A stretch of DNA of 64,000 nucleotides, taken from the NCBI RefSeq assembly GCF_022605725.1, contig NC_065563.1:5482518-5546517 (forward strand). Direction: 5' to 3'. A model generated the notes under the pieces. That model saw nothing but the letters and a program-made list of their open reading frames with translations. It did not search any database and was not told where the DNA came from. Position 1 is the stretch's first letter. Every line of letters begins with the position of its first letter. Made by a program: the position numbers and the translations under genes. Below, piece after piece: positions 13,287 through 23,515 of this stretch. The DNA comes from Anthonomus grandis grandis (lineage: Eukaryota; Arthropoda; Insecta; Coleoptera; Curculionidae).

Positions 13287-14343
13287 TGTATTATGGTCCT
13301 CCTTCTTTTATGCATTTCCGCCTTTCACCATAATTGGTAAAGTTTTAAGTAAAATAATTAAGGAAGGTTCAGAGGGTATTGTGGCTGTTCCCAAATGGAA
13401 CTCTCAACCGTGGTATCCACTTTTTCTTAAATTATTAGTAGAAGAACCCTTATATATTAAACCAGATTCTAAATTACTTTTATCCCCTTCCAGAATGAAT
13501 CACCCTATTTGGGACCGTATTACCCCGGTGTCGGGAGATTATCAGGCAAGCTTATGAACAACGTAATATAAGTGCCGACTGTGTTCCAATTTTATTAAGA
13601 TCAGTGAAAATACGCTAAAGCAATATAATTCTTCATTTTCTAAGTGGTGGAATTATTGTAAAGATAAAACTATTAATATTTTTAGTCTATCTCTCAATAA
13701 TTTATTAGATTTTTTAAATTTTGAATTTTCAAAAGGTGCGTCATATCAGACCCTCCACTGTCATAGATCGGCATTAAAAATGTTGTTTGTAGAAGATGTA
13801 GAAGATAGGAACAATATAATAAAAAAATTTTTAAAGGGACATTTAGAATTAAACCTGTTTTTTCCAAATATAATGATACTTAATACCCAGAAATGTATTA
13901 AATTATTTGTCGGGGTTTTTTCCTTTAGGTACCTTAAATGTCAAGGATTTAACCTACAAATTAATTACATTAATGGCCTTGATAACATCGCAGGTATTTA
14001 GGCTTTAGATGACTCAAAAAATTTTACAGGTTCTCTTCCAGAGGAAAAAATCAATTTCCTGTTGTCCAGTAATACCATACGGCTGGCTATATACTAAACT
14101 TTTTGAACATTAAAAATCTAAAGCCTTAGCAAAATCAAAAGGAAATTATAATGCAAAAATTAAAATATCTTCAGCATTATCTGAGGACTTTTGTTGGTGG
14201 CGTTCACATTTTGCTTGTAGTAGATCGCTCAAGCCACAATTTTTTGATCTGGAAATTTTCTCTGATGCCTCTTGTACAGGTTGGGGTTCATTTTGCAATG
14301 GTCAGAGGGCTCATGGTCACTGGTTAAATAATGAAAACAAATA
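13287..14343 (+). mobile_element. Second DIRS fragment, domain order scrambled
   Basis: Three DIRS pieces are in the wrong order. Methylase-like end at 13290-13555 (SFFYAFPPFTII, EGIVAVPKWNSQPWYPLFLK). Recombinase N-domain at 13610-14010 (LKQYNSSFSKWWNYCKDK, then after a frameshift a TLNVKDLTYKLITLMALITS segment). Then a connection/RNase H start at 14075-14340 (NYNAKIKISSALSEDFCWWR, EIFSDASCTGWGSFCNG). In an intact element RNase H precedes the other two. The protein differs clearly from the first DIRS, so it is a separate lineage rather than a duplication. Either two truncated copies abut at about 14020-14070 or there was an internal rearrangement. Confidence 0.7.
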
Positions 14344-14356
14344 AATCGCATGGGTA

Positions 14357-14578
14357 GTGTTCGATATGAGAAGTGATAATATTTCTAAAGCGGCAATGGG
14401 AGACGTGCTCATATGCAGTTATGCCGAAAGCCTGTTAAGAAAACATAGAAGGCCTCAAATAAAAAATGTAATATCGAACAAAATGCGAGAATTGGGCCGT
14501 CTTTTATTAACACTGAGAGAAGCAAGTGGATGTCAAATCCTTCTTGACACATTAAAGCCAGAAATGTTTGACCACTAA
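14357..14578 (+). pseudogene. Fragment of an uncharacterised metazoan-type domain
   Basis: A 73-codon ORF containing RSDNISKAAMGDVLICSYAE, KNVISNKMRELGRLLLTLRE and a terminal LKPEMFDH. The RxKMRELGRLLL pattern is one I recall from long uncharacterised proteins of fish, cnidarians and insects, some of which seem transposon-associated; I cannot name the family. It begins 14 bp after the DIRS RNase H piece and ends in a stop, with no zinc finger or recombinase portion. It is either an exon-sized piece of such a protein or cargo of the DIRS rearrangement. Confidence 0.4.
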
Positions 14579-14979
14579 ATTTTTCTTATTAGCATCATTT
14601 GATAAGCCTGTTAGAAAAATTAAATTTATATGCAATAGTATTGCTTTTATGGGGTAAAGGACACAAATGTACTAAATTCACTTACATAAGACGTTGCTTA
14701 ATTCGGATGTTTCTTGTAAATTAATGTTTGCATGATTGATTATTGATTGAGAAGAAAATGCCGCCAATGCGACAGAACGATGTTCTGGGAAAGAACATTT
14801 TGTACTCTCATATTTTGGTAAGTCTAATAAATTTGAACTTGTAACAAGCTCTAAAATTTTTTTTGATCTTGAACTCATCTAAAATAAAATTAAAATAACA
14901 AAAATTATAATAAAATATTTACACCTAATTTATTTCTAAAAAGGTATAAGTAAAATCTATAATTTTTTTGTGACGAATT
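14579..14979. other. AT-rich spacer, nothing recognised
   Basis: About 400 bp between the orphan ORF and the inverted arm of the composite unit. The minus-strand ORF at 14678-14878 has no recognisable motif and is treated as chance. Confidence 0.4.
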
Positions 14980-15180
14980 CATGTTTAAAAATGATTAGTT
15001 GGGTATTACGTTATCTTAAAATAATTTAAGTTTGAAAGCCTTTAGAAATACGTGCATAAGTCTCCTTTCTTCTCTTCAATTATTTTTGCGTATGAGATAG
15101 CTTATTAATTAGATAAAGTCCAGTTCAGAGATCTTTTAGAATCTTTGATGTGTCGCAGATGCCGCACTAACTAGTCCGTG
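14980..15180. repeat. Left inverted arm of composite copy 1
   Basis: The outer arm (GATTAGTTGGGTATTACGT within 14980-15014) and inner arm (CAGTTCAGAGATC within 15121-15180) pair with 19776-19810 and 19719-19767. On this side the two parts are split by about 105 bp of extra sequence. Confidence 0.65.
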
Positions 15181-15617
15181 CGCCTATGTCATATTTATTG
15201 TTGCATGATATATATGTTTAAATGGCAAAATTTTATATTGTCTATCTATGAAATCATTTTAAATATACGTAAAACCCCATGTTTTATACTATTTTTTATT
15301 TTTCTTTCGAAAATGTCAATTTTTAGAAAGAAAATAATATCACAAGAAAATAATATGAAAAAATTGACCGCGGACTAAAATCCAAGGATCTTACAAAATA
15401 TTTTAAACACTTCCAGCACTCACAGACTTGTCACCTCTTTTTAGCCAGTCTATTAAACAAAGATAAAACACCTGCGTTCTAACAATTCCTACTTTAGGCT
15501 GTGCAAGTGATTGTGTATCTCTCTCTATCCCACTGAATTTAAGAATTACGGGGCCGTACCCAAATAAATTTTTGGACCGTTTTTGTATTATTTTCGTCGT
15601 GTTTTTAAAGAGATCTT

Positions 15618-15677
15618 TACGGATGGGTCTATCGCCTTTAAAATACTTGTTGGATGGGTCTATCACCTTTAATAGTT
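15618..15677 (+). repeat. Short tandem duplication
   Basis: GATGGGTCTATCGCCTTTAA followed, after a short TTGT-type spacer, by a near-identical second copy. Two units of about 35 bp. No function is evident. Confidence 0.6.
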
Positions 15678-15862
15678 GGGAGGGGGGGCCATGTGAGGTT
15701 ATTATTTGATGTGTTTTGCCGGTTATGCTTTTTACACGTTTATGAAAGTAAAGAATTTAGAATTTGGCCTGTATTCCTGTACATTTTTTGCAGTTTTTAC
15801 TGTGAGGAACAGTGTTTTTTTATTTGTGTTTGTGGATTTGTTTTGGTATTATACCTAAAGAC

Positions 15863-16560
15863 CTTAAAATGTTTCGACCCTGGAAAAATAGGCAGGAAAA
15901 TTTGGCAAATAAAGAGGAAAGTGTTTGTGCGGGCTTATGGAGACCGTGGGTGTACAAGAAAGACAATAACATTTGTGATAAAAACAATAAGAGTGATCTG
16001 GGCAGTGATTTAGACTTACATAGTTCTGATAGTTCATTTTCTAGTATTGAGGAAGCAAAAAGAAGTAGAAGCTACAGAGGAAATCAAGCAGTTTTAAAAG
16101 AACAAATTTATATATCTATAACAATCTAAGGAATGATAGTCAGTTCACAAATGATTGTAGTGCTTTGCAAAAAATAGCGTTTTTAACAGGGGTTCCCTAT
16201 AGTACAATATGCCTGTAAAAAAAAGGATTAAAGACAGAATAAAAAGGAAAGATGCAGGACAATCAAAGGGACTTGACATGGATATTGCCAAATTGCTAAG
16301 GAAAGGTGTGTATTCTAAATACAAAAACAATGAGGTTCTGACCATAGAGACACCTTATCGGCAAGGGACAAACATTTCTCAGTCTCAACCTTGCGGAGAT
16401 ACCTGATAAAACTTGGATTTAAGCTTAAGATGGTTAACAAAAGAGCTGCTGTAATGGAATTGTCAGGTGGTGTATAGAATATTTGAGGAAAATTTAAAAA
16501 ATTTGGAAGGAAGAAAGATCCATATATTATTTAGCCGAAACATGATATGATACATTTATG
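15863..16560 (+). pseudogene. IS630-like transposase N-terminal remnant (copy 1)
   Basis: Broken reading: WRPWVYKKDNN and HSSDSSFSSIEEAKRSRSYR (to about 16100), TNDCSALQKIAFLTGVPYST (16147-16206, a helix-turn-helix-like segment), VKKRIKDRIKRKD to about 16260, then GFKFKKINKRAA-type sequence and YLRKI-like residues near 16480-16530. In transposases of the IS630/Tc1 superfamily an HTH is followed by LGFxYxKxNxR...E...R..YL just before the first catalytic DET. Here a degraded ETW-like triplet sits near 16540 and the rest is lost. There are at least four frameshifts. Family assignment is moderate; clade unknown. Confidence 0.5.
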
Positions 16561-17681
16561 ATTGATGTATGATTTCCATTCTCTGGAAAAAAATGTCTCT
16601 TTTTTGCCATAGTAAGAAAACCATATTTTTATTAATAAATCAAGTTTAAAGTTTTGTTTTTTTTAGCTTACTGCCCCTGTTTGTCCTTCAGCGACAAAAT
16701 AAAGTATATATAATGTAATGCTTTAGAATCCATATGCTGATGTGCGAGATGAAGTTGGAATCCATGGCGGCAACAGAGAAACTGTTTCCTTCCTTAATGG
16801 AAGAAACTGCTAAAGAACAATGGCAAAAAAACAGAATTTACAAAATTTGTATTAATTTTTTGGGCCAGATTCAAAAGAGTGGTTACATTTATAAAAGTAT
16901 TTAGTATCCTCACTGTAGTTTTAGGATCCAGTATACTTAAAATGTAGTGTTTTGTATAAGATTTTTAGTTTTTAGTATAAGCATTTATTTTTGTTAATTT
17001 TTATCTAATCTCTCCTAATATGCATAATAACTAAATATGCGGCAAACAAATTAATAAATACGTTCAGGATGTAAAGTGTGTTTTTTTTTATAAGTAAAAC
17101 TTGTGTCTTTTAAAGGCATAAAGTATAGACAGCCAGATGATTTTTAATGTAAAAGTTTATTTTAAAAAATATACTTTTCTGACTACATAATTACTTTTTA
17201 TCAAAAGAAGTTGGTACTAAATATAGAGATGGGGGGTTTTCATGAGTATATTATTATAATAATATATCATAATGTGTATTAATTTAAAAAAACTATAATA
17301 AAGGACATTGAATATGGCAGCCACAATTCCCATTAATAATCACCACCATGTAAAAATAAATCTCAATTCCCAAAAAAAGGAAATATATAAAATTTGAAGA
17401 CAAACCAAAACATTTTACACTTTTGTGTCAAAAAGTAACTATTTAATGCCTTAATCCACATAATAAATGGGCCTAAGTAATTTGTCACCTACTCTCGCAT
17501 TAAACTCAAAAATGCTTTATTGTCAATATAAACATAGAAGTTGTAGACAAAGCCAATAGACTGTACATTAAAGGAATAAAATCAAGAAATTAATTTAAAA
17601 TAAAATAAAATTATATAAAACTTTGAAAAATACTTAAATGCTAATCATTAAAAATTCACCATAGTTTAGGTGCCAAATAGT

Positions 17682-19400
17682 TTAGTACGCTTTACTAGCA
17701 AGAAATATTTTCTTCCTTGTACGTAGGCCTTTTTCAGTCTTAAGTTGTCTTATTTCTAGTGGAAGTTTATTAAACAGCTTTCTACCTCCATTTATGATAG
17801 AGCTACGGACAAGTTCAAAATGGGTAGCCTCAACAAATAGTTTTGTCGCGTATTATAGTGGCTTCCTAAGTGGAGTTCCTGTTTATATTTTCTAAAAACT
17901 AAGCAAACTGTTTCCAAAATAAAAATATAACACAGGGTTAAAATATTATGACTTACAAAAAGCGGGCGACATGAATCACGAGGCTTGGCCCCACATAGAT
18001 ATCTAATGGCCCCTTTCTGGAGTACAAACACTGAACTAAAAAGTGAATTTGAACGTGAACCCCAAAAGCAAATTCCATATCGAAGGTGCGACTCGATAAT
18101 CGCGAAGTATGCAGGTCTGGCGATGGAGAAATTAAGACTGGTGGCAATAACCCTTAGGGCGTAGCAGCCTGATGAGACTTTTCTACATACATTCACAATA
18201 TGGTCCTCAAATTTAAGGAACTTGTCTATGGAAAGACCCAAAAACTTACTGAACGGTGGCATGTTGATGGCTTTATTATTTAAACATACATCATTTGTAT
18301 TACATTTAAGGACATTTGTTTTGGAAACATTAAATGTCAAAAAATTTGCATCACACCAGTCTTTTATTTTTAACAAATCTACACGTATATTGGCCTCCAT
18401 TTGAGAAACATCAGAGTCGTGCCACAGGATGGTGGTATCATCGGCACACCAGTTACCTGCAGTTGTGGCAGATCGTTCACATAAATGAGAAAAATTAAAA
18501 GACCAAGTACTGATCCTTGCGGAACACCCACATTTATATTAAGTTCCTTAGACATACCACCATTAAATTTGACAGCCTGGACACGATTTGATAAGTAGGA
18601 ACGAAACCACTCAAGAGCAGTTCCCCTGAAACCATAGAGCTCCAGTTTCATCAGCAGCACTCTGTGACTCATGCAGTCAAATGCCTTGGACAAGTCACAG
18701 AATACCGCTGCTGTAACTTCACCAACATTCAGTCGGTTGTACAGGTGCTCTAGAAAGCGAAAGATAGCATCATTTGTGCTCACAGACTCACAAAAGAGGA
18801 GGAGGAAAAGAGAGAGATACACATCTCGTGAGAGTAATGAAACCATCCTCACCTTAACGAGCCGTTCCACTATCTTGGCTAAAGTAGGCAATAACGCTAT
18901 AGGTCTAAAGTTAGAAGGACAGTCGCGATCGCCACCCTTGTAAAGAGGAACAATCATTGCTCTTTTTAAGCACTCTGGGAAAACTCCAGACATAAATGAA
19001 AAGTTAATTGACTCGGCCAAGACTTGCAAAGCAACAAGAGGTAAAACAGAAAATATTTTAAGAAAAAGCCCATCCCAACCTGATGAACTCTTATTCTTAA
19101 TATTAACCATTAACTGTTTAAGCTCTTCTACACTTGTGGGGGCAAAAAAGAAAGATTCAGCTACTACCACATTGCTGAGATAGCTCCTGGGATCTATTTT
19201 TTGTGAGAGATTGGCTGCAAGGTTACTAGCAATATCACAGTAGAAGGAATTGAGGACATTGGAATCTAAGGTACTTGGAATAACCAAGACATTATTTTTA
19301 CCCCTAAGCTCATTTAAAATCTTCCAAGTTTCTTTTGCTCTGTTGGAGGAATTATTTATCCTCCTTTGAAAGTTTAAATTAAATATTATCTTGCTATCAA
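17682..19400 (-). pseudogene. Jockey/CR1-type LINE reverse transcriptase (copy 1)
   Basis: Minus-strand ORFs 19287-18379 and 18400-17792, extending to a stop at about 17682, make the RT palm, thumb and C-terminal tail. Motifs: KSSSGWDGL (RT0/1), NFRPIALLPTLAKIVERLV, VFCDLSKAFDCMSHRVLL (first catalytic Asp), NVGVPQGSVLG, ending ASKAY-stop. The catalytic ADD codons survive near 18440, but a 16-bp deletion just upstream, relative to copy 2, shifts the frame. The endonuclease domain is missing, so the LINE is 5' truncated. Clade is uncertain within the GVPQGSVLGPLLFLIY-bearing LINEs. Confidence 0.8.
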
Positions 19401-19811
19401 CTATCCTGAATTTCTAACTTAATAAAACTAAACCCAAAAATCCCGAATAATAAAGGTTTAAGTACAAATAAATTTTAAGGCCGGACCTGTGCAACTTTTC
19501 ACGCTTGAGTGGCTGTGACTAAGGTCAGGCGTTTAACAAAATAGTACGTGGGCACATTTTACGAATCAAATGTATAAATTCTTAAAAAAATGCTTAAAAC
19601 ATTTATTTATTTAATGAAATGATTAAATATCGCTTAGAATAATACTTTATGACTCTTTCCACATAAAATTTTGCGGTTTAAAGATGCATGTCATGTGACA
19701 ATACAAGCAACACCGGCACACGGACTATTTGCGGTACATCAAAGATTCTAATAGATCTCTGAACTGAACTATAGATAGTGACGTAATACCCAACTAATCA
19801 TTTTTAAACAT
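19390..19811. repeat. Right-hand module and inverted arm of composite copy 1
   Basis: From ATATTATCTTGCTATC at about 19384 to GAACTGAACTATA at 19772 this sequence is about 95% identical by eye to 58746-59147. Beyond that only copy 1 continues into the outer inverted arm ending near 19810. It is non-coding and presumably the sub-terminal and terminal part of the DNA transposon. Confidence 0.75.
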
Positions 19812-20073
19812 AAAAAGGTATAATACTAAAGCTTAAAACAATATATTTTTAAAAAAATCTTAAAAATGTTTAAAAGCAATATGAAAGTAAAAACTATATT
19901 AGCTTACCTTATTACTTGATTGACTTTGGCTTAATTAAGAACTCATAACACATTCACTCCGTTATACAAAAACGTTGGAATCGGAATATCGAATGTTATT
20001 TTTCAAGAGTTGCTAACCAGCACTTCTTGGTATTGATGTTAATAAATAAGTGGGCTTTATAACAAACGGTTGA
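19812..20073. other. Spacer, nothing recognised
   Basis: AT-rich sequence between the composite unit and the Gypsy-C LTR. Confidence 0.4.
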
Positions 20074-20504
20074 TGTTACTGTATCAGTAAGTCTGTGGCG
20101 CTACTGCCTAGCAGCGCCACCCTACCAAGTCGCCGCCAACGCAAGCAGGTGCTTGTTCCGCGACCCAAGTTTTAGCCGTCTTGCCGTCTCTTCTCCTTGC
20201 CGATGTCACGTAGACGTCAATGGTGAAATTTGTCAAAAAAGTGCAAGTCAGTCGGTCACGTTTTGCTTTATCTCTAGAAATTCTCTTTGTTTTGTTAATT
20301 TAGTTTTAGTCAGAGAAGTTGTAAAAAGGTGAATAAAAACCCTAATTTCATGTTCAGGGCTGTTGTTAATTCCACCTCCACAGTATACCACAAAAGCGGC
20401 CACCCGCGCGAGACTCATAGTGGATCTCGGGCGGAGTGCACTTAACACGAGGCAACAAGTCGCGTGTTCCTCACGCCTTCACTCAAAACCCCTCTAAACT
20501 CTAA
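20074..20504 (+). repeat. Putative 5' LTR of Gypsy-C
   Basis: Begins TGTTACTGTATCAG and ends just before AGTGGTGACCCCG (20504-20516), which resembles the primer-binding region of insect Gypsy elements. It is GC-richer than its surroundings. It lies 160 bp upstream of a Gypsy gag. Only one LTR is present, so the limits are inferred rather than confirmed by a partner. Confidence 0.55.
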
Positions 20505-20665
20505 AGTGGTGACCCCGTCTTTCTTAAATGAGAGTGTTAATGTTTTTCGTGCTAGAACTTAAAAGCTCAGTGCGTGTGTGAAAATCGGGATCCTAATTCC
20601 TAATTGGTGAGTGCAAAGAACCAAAATTTTATTCGTTTGACCTTGCACCGCGAACCAACGACATC

Positions 20666-21760
20666 ATGCAAGAAAACAATAGCTCCGCAAGTGGAGGCTT
20701 TGACCAGCAACAGCTTGACCAATATGCCAATCTGGAAGCCCAACAAGAACAGCTGCGACAGCTGCAACAACAAATTCAGCAGCTTATGCAACAACAGGCT
20801 CCAGGCCAGCAAGATTCTGAAGGAGGCAGTGTCACTGACACATCTTATAAACTAAAAGAGTTTGAGATCCAATACCCAGAAGCTTGGTTTGCAAAAGCAG
20901 AACTAGAGTTCCAGAAGCATCGCACTACCAGTGACTTGTCAAAATTCCATGAAATTGTATGTGCTTTACCCTATAACATAGTCGAAAACTTGAAATTCTA
21001 CTCAGTGGCGTAGAACTTGGTGACAGAAAACCATCGGAGCTGTTCAGATACATGCAAAATTTAGCAAAAGGTAATGTTTCTGATTTATATTTACTAACAC
21101 ACTGGCTCAGCTTACTGCCAGCCAACATTTGTCCCATTCTCAAAGCTCTTAAAACTGACAACATTGATAAGACGCTGGAAGCAGCAGACTCAATCATCTA
21201 CACACCAAAAGCACCATACACATTTGCCGTCGGTACACCTACCCATGCAAGTGCCAGCTTAACCCCGCCAGTCGCCGCAGTTCAACGCACTTCAGAATTT
21301 GGTAAACTAAAATCTTTATTAATCGACTTGCTTTCAGTATCTAAAGAAATCCTGGTGCGTGTTAGTGACAAAAATACACAGCGCCAGTCCAGGACCGAGA
21401 TAACAGGGACAACAGAGACAACAGAAGGAGTGGCCGCTCCAACTCAAGGGCAAGGCCTCACACAAATGGTATGTGCTATTACCACTCTAGGTTTGGAGCA
21501 TCAGCAACTCGGTGCAACATGCCATGTACATTCCACTTCAAGCAGAATCAACAGCAGCGTGGTTCGGGAAACTCGTAGAGCAGCTGCCTGGCCAGTCACC
21601 AAGCAGCAGCGCACCCATTGCAGAAACATCACCATGCAAGCCGTGGAGAGAGAACCGTCTTCATGTGTATGACAAATCTTCTGGTACACGTTTTTTGGTT
21701 GACAGTGGCTCCATCGTGTCCATATTGCCACACAAAACCCACCACAGCAGACACCAGCAA
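20666..21760 (+). pseudogene. Gypsy-C gag and protease remnant
   Basis: ATG at 20666 opens a Gln-rich N-terminus (QEQLRQLQQQIQQLMQQQ) followed by PEAWFAKAELEFQKHRTTSD, typical of arthropod Gypsy gag. After a frameshift at about 21013 it continues LGDRKPSELFRYMQNLAKGN and ALKTDNIDKTLEAADSI. A degraded CxxHxxFG-like knuckle lies near 21470-21540. The aspartic protease start RFLVDSGSIVSILP is at about 21690-21735, with DSG intact. Coding similarity on this strand stops at about 21760, where the next segment is in the opposite orientation. Confidence 0.75.
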
Positions 21761-21763
21761 GGT

Positions 21764-21959
21764 GAGCCATATTGAACCCTCGAGCGTTGACTGTGAAGCC
21801 CAAGAAATTGATTTCTTTCTGCGCGAAGACGCACTTGTCCCAGTTGATGCGCAGTTTGTTGGTTAGGAGGATGTCTAACACAACACGTAGGTGCTCCATG
21901 TGCTCCTGCATGTTGGTTGATGAGATCAGAAGGTCATCGAGATAGATGGTGGTATTCAT
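21764..21959 (-). pseudogene. Inverted Gypsy RT palm fragment
   Basis: Minus strand reads TTIYLDDLLISSTNMQEHME, then a KLRINWDKCVFAQ segment and NFLGFTVNARG. This is the YLDD catalytic box and following thumb of a Gypsy RT, about 65 residues. It meets the forward protease of Gypsy-C head to head at about 21760. It plausibly comes from the same family, but only a database comparison could show that. Confidence 0.8.
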
Positions 21960-21961
21960 TT

Positions 21962-22121
21962 TTTGGTTTCATTTTTCTTCGGATTGTTAACTTTTTTCAG
22001 CCACTCATCAATCCAATATTTATGGTTTTTATTGGGAAAACGAAAGCGACTGCCATCTTTATTGGAGCAACCCGGTACACAATTTTTTTTTTTGAGGTCT
22101 TTTTTCACCAGCAAAATACAT
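21962..22121 (-). pseudogene. THAP-type zinc finger fragment
   Basis: Minus strand gives CVPGCSNKDGSRFRFPNKN and then WIDEWLKKVNNPKK. A C-x3-C pair, then F-P and a W about 25 residues on, is how THAP domains begin (C2CH zinc-coordinating DNA-binding fold). The distal C-x2-H half and AVPTIF box are missing because the sequence runs into the inverted RT piece. An ATG at 22121 reads MYFAGEKRPQKKK but is one frame off, across a poly-A run. THAP domains occur in P-element transposases and in host proteins; which one is unknown. Confidence 0.5.
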
Positions 22122-22541
22122 GGCTATTCTTTAACTTACAAAAAAACGGTAAACAAACACTCAAAAAGTAATTTTCAATAAGCAGTTAAATCCTTTAAAA
22201 AAACACCACTCCTTAATAATCTCGGTTAAAACGAGTAAAAACGTACAATAACAAAACACGTAAACAAAGAAAATAATCAATATGACGGACTGAGTGGCGA
22301 ACTTACGACTACGACTTTACGATGACTACAGCGCTCCCTGGCGACTGACCGCATAAGTCTTTATTATTTCACGGAAATGCGCATTTAAGTGAAATTTCTA
22401 GGGGGGGGATATTTTGTGCAGTCAGTCAGTACAGCTTCGGCCTTTGAACGGGTAATACGATGTTACGCCGGCCTTTTACCGAACTACCAAACACGTGTTT
22501 TGGGTGATTGGTTTTGAGGTTAAGTTTTTGTCTTTAGTTCA
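22122..22541. other. Region upstream of piggyBac-like gene; nothing firm
   Basis: No coding. It includes a run of eight G at about 22400 and GC-richer sequence near 22280-22340 and 22430-22500 that may be the 5' untranslated part of the piggyBac-like gene. No TTAA-flanked terminal repeat was identified. Confidence 0.3.
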
Positions 22542-23515
22542 ATGGACAGTGAAATGGCAGGGCCATCTAGACCTAAAAGAAAGCTTGCGAATTATAAAAA
22601 GGGACTTTTGAGTGATTCGGAGTTAGATGCAATATTAAACTGTTCCGAAAGATCATTTTATTGACAGTGTCAGCGAGTATGAACCTGATTCTACGAGTTC
22701 AAGCGAAGACGAGGAAATTCGAGGGCAAGGTATGTCTTGCGTAGAAGACCCTATTGATTCCGCTGAAACCACCCAATAGGGCGACGACGATCAGCCTGAG
22801 GCTCTAATGTGGACTGACAACTCAAATATAAAAGATTTTCCATTTTCCGGCAACCCTGGACTAAAAGTAAATTTAGTATCTGACGATCCAATAAACTTTT
22901 TTAAGTTGTTTCTTACGGATACATTTTTTTAAAATATCGTAGTTGAGAAAAACAGATACATCGAGTAATTGTTCTTAAGTTTACATTTTCTCTTGTTTTT
23001 TCACAAGAGAAAATTCAAGAATAACGAACTAAAAGCCTTTGACAGTTGCAATTCTAAAAGTTTTTATAGAGGTATGGCTTCACATGGGCAATATACAAAT
23101 AAACCGGCTGCAGGATTACTGGAAAACTCACACGTTGTACAGTATCCAATGTTTTAGAATCCATATGAGCAGGAATCCAAATAAAAAATTATCTCTAGAT
23201 GAGTCGATGGTCTTGTGGAGGGGTAGATTGCTTTTCCGGCAATATATTAAAACTAAAAAGTATAAATTTGGCGTAAAATTATATGTTTTATCGGGACCTA
23301 ATGGCCTCGTATTGAATATGAGGATATATACTGGAGACGAAGAGGACATGCAAGGAGAGTTGGGGCATTCTGCAAATATTGTGTTTTATCTAGTAAAAAA
23401 TTATCTTGAAAGAGGGCACTCATGGTATATGGATAATTATTACAATAGTATTCGTTTAGCTAACGAACTACTTCTGAAAAGAATCAACGTGACTGGAACA
23501 CTAAGCAAACAGGAA
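22542..23515 (+). pseudogene. piggyBac-like transposase remnant 1
   Basis: ATG at 22542 starts MDSEMAGPSRPKRK with LLSDSELDAILN. After a frameshift at about 22660 an acidic SVSEYEPDSTSSSEDEE follows, then DNSNIKDFPFSGNPGLKV and DPINFFKLFLTD, the usual piggyBac approach. An internal part is missing before KKLSLDESMVLWRGRLLFRQ (first catalytic Asp), KYKFGVKLYVLSG, and WYMDNYYNSIRLANELL (second catalytic Asp). It stops at GTLSKQ; the third Asp and Cys-rich C-terminus are replaced by a Penelope-like sequence. Inactive. Confidence 0.85.

Larger units (their letters stand above)
14980..19811. mobile_element. Composite unit copy 1: IS630-like transposon plus reverse-oriented LINE
   Basis: Bounded by inverted arms (outer 14980-15014 with 19776-19810; inner 15121-15180 with 19719-19767). 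It contains a transposase remnant on + (about 15863-16560), a LINE RT remnant on - (17682-19400) and a shared right-hand module (19390-19770). The RT and right-hand modules and the transposase start recur in the same order and orientation at 56889-59147, so the combination has been copied as a unit. Simplest reading: a LINE inserted in antisense in a DNA transposon that then spread. 15190-15860, 16560-17340 and 17350-17680 show no recognisable coding. Confidence 0.6.

Noticed and set aside
15654..16013. 119-codon + ORF
   Set aside because: Low-complexity aromatic and Cys-rich translation, out of frame with the transposase remnant it overlaps and not conserved in composite copy 2.
16145..16345. 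Minus-strand ORF also found at 57078-57278
   Set aside because: Conserved only because the whole composite unit is duplicated; the opposite strand carries the transposase reading.
23128..23349. Minus-strand ORF opposite piggyBac
   Set aside because: Antisense shadow of the catalytic core.
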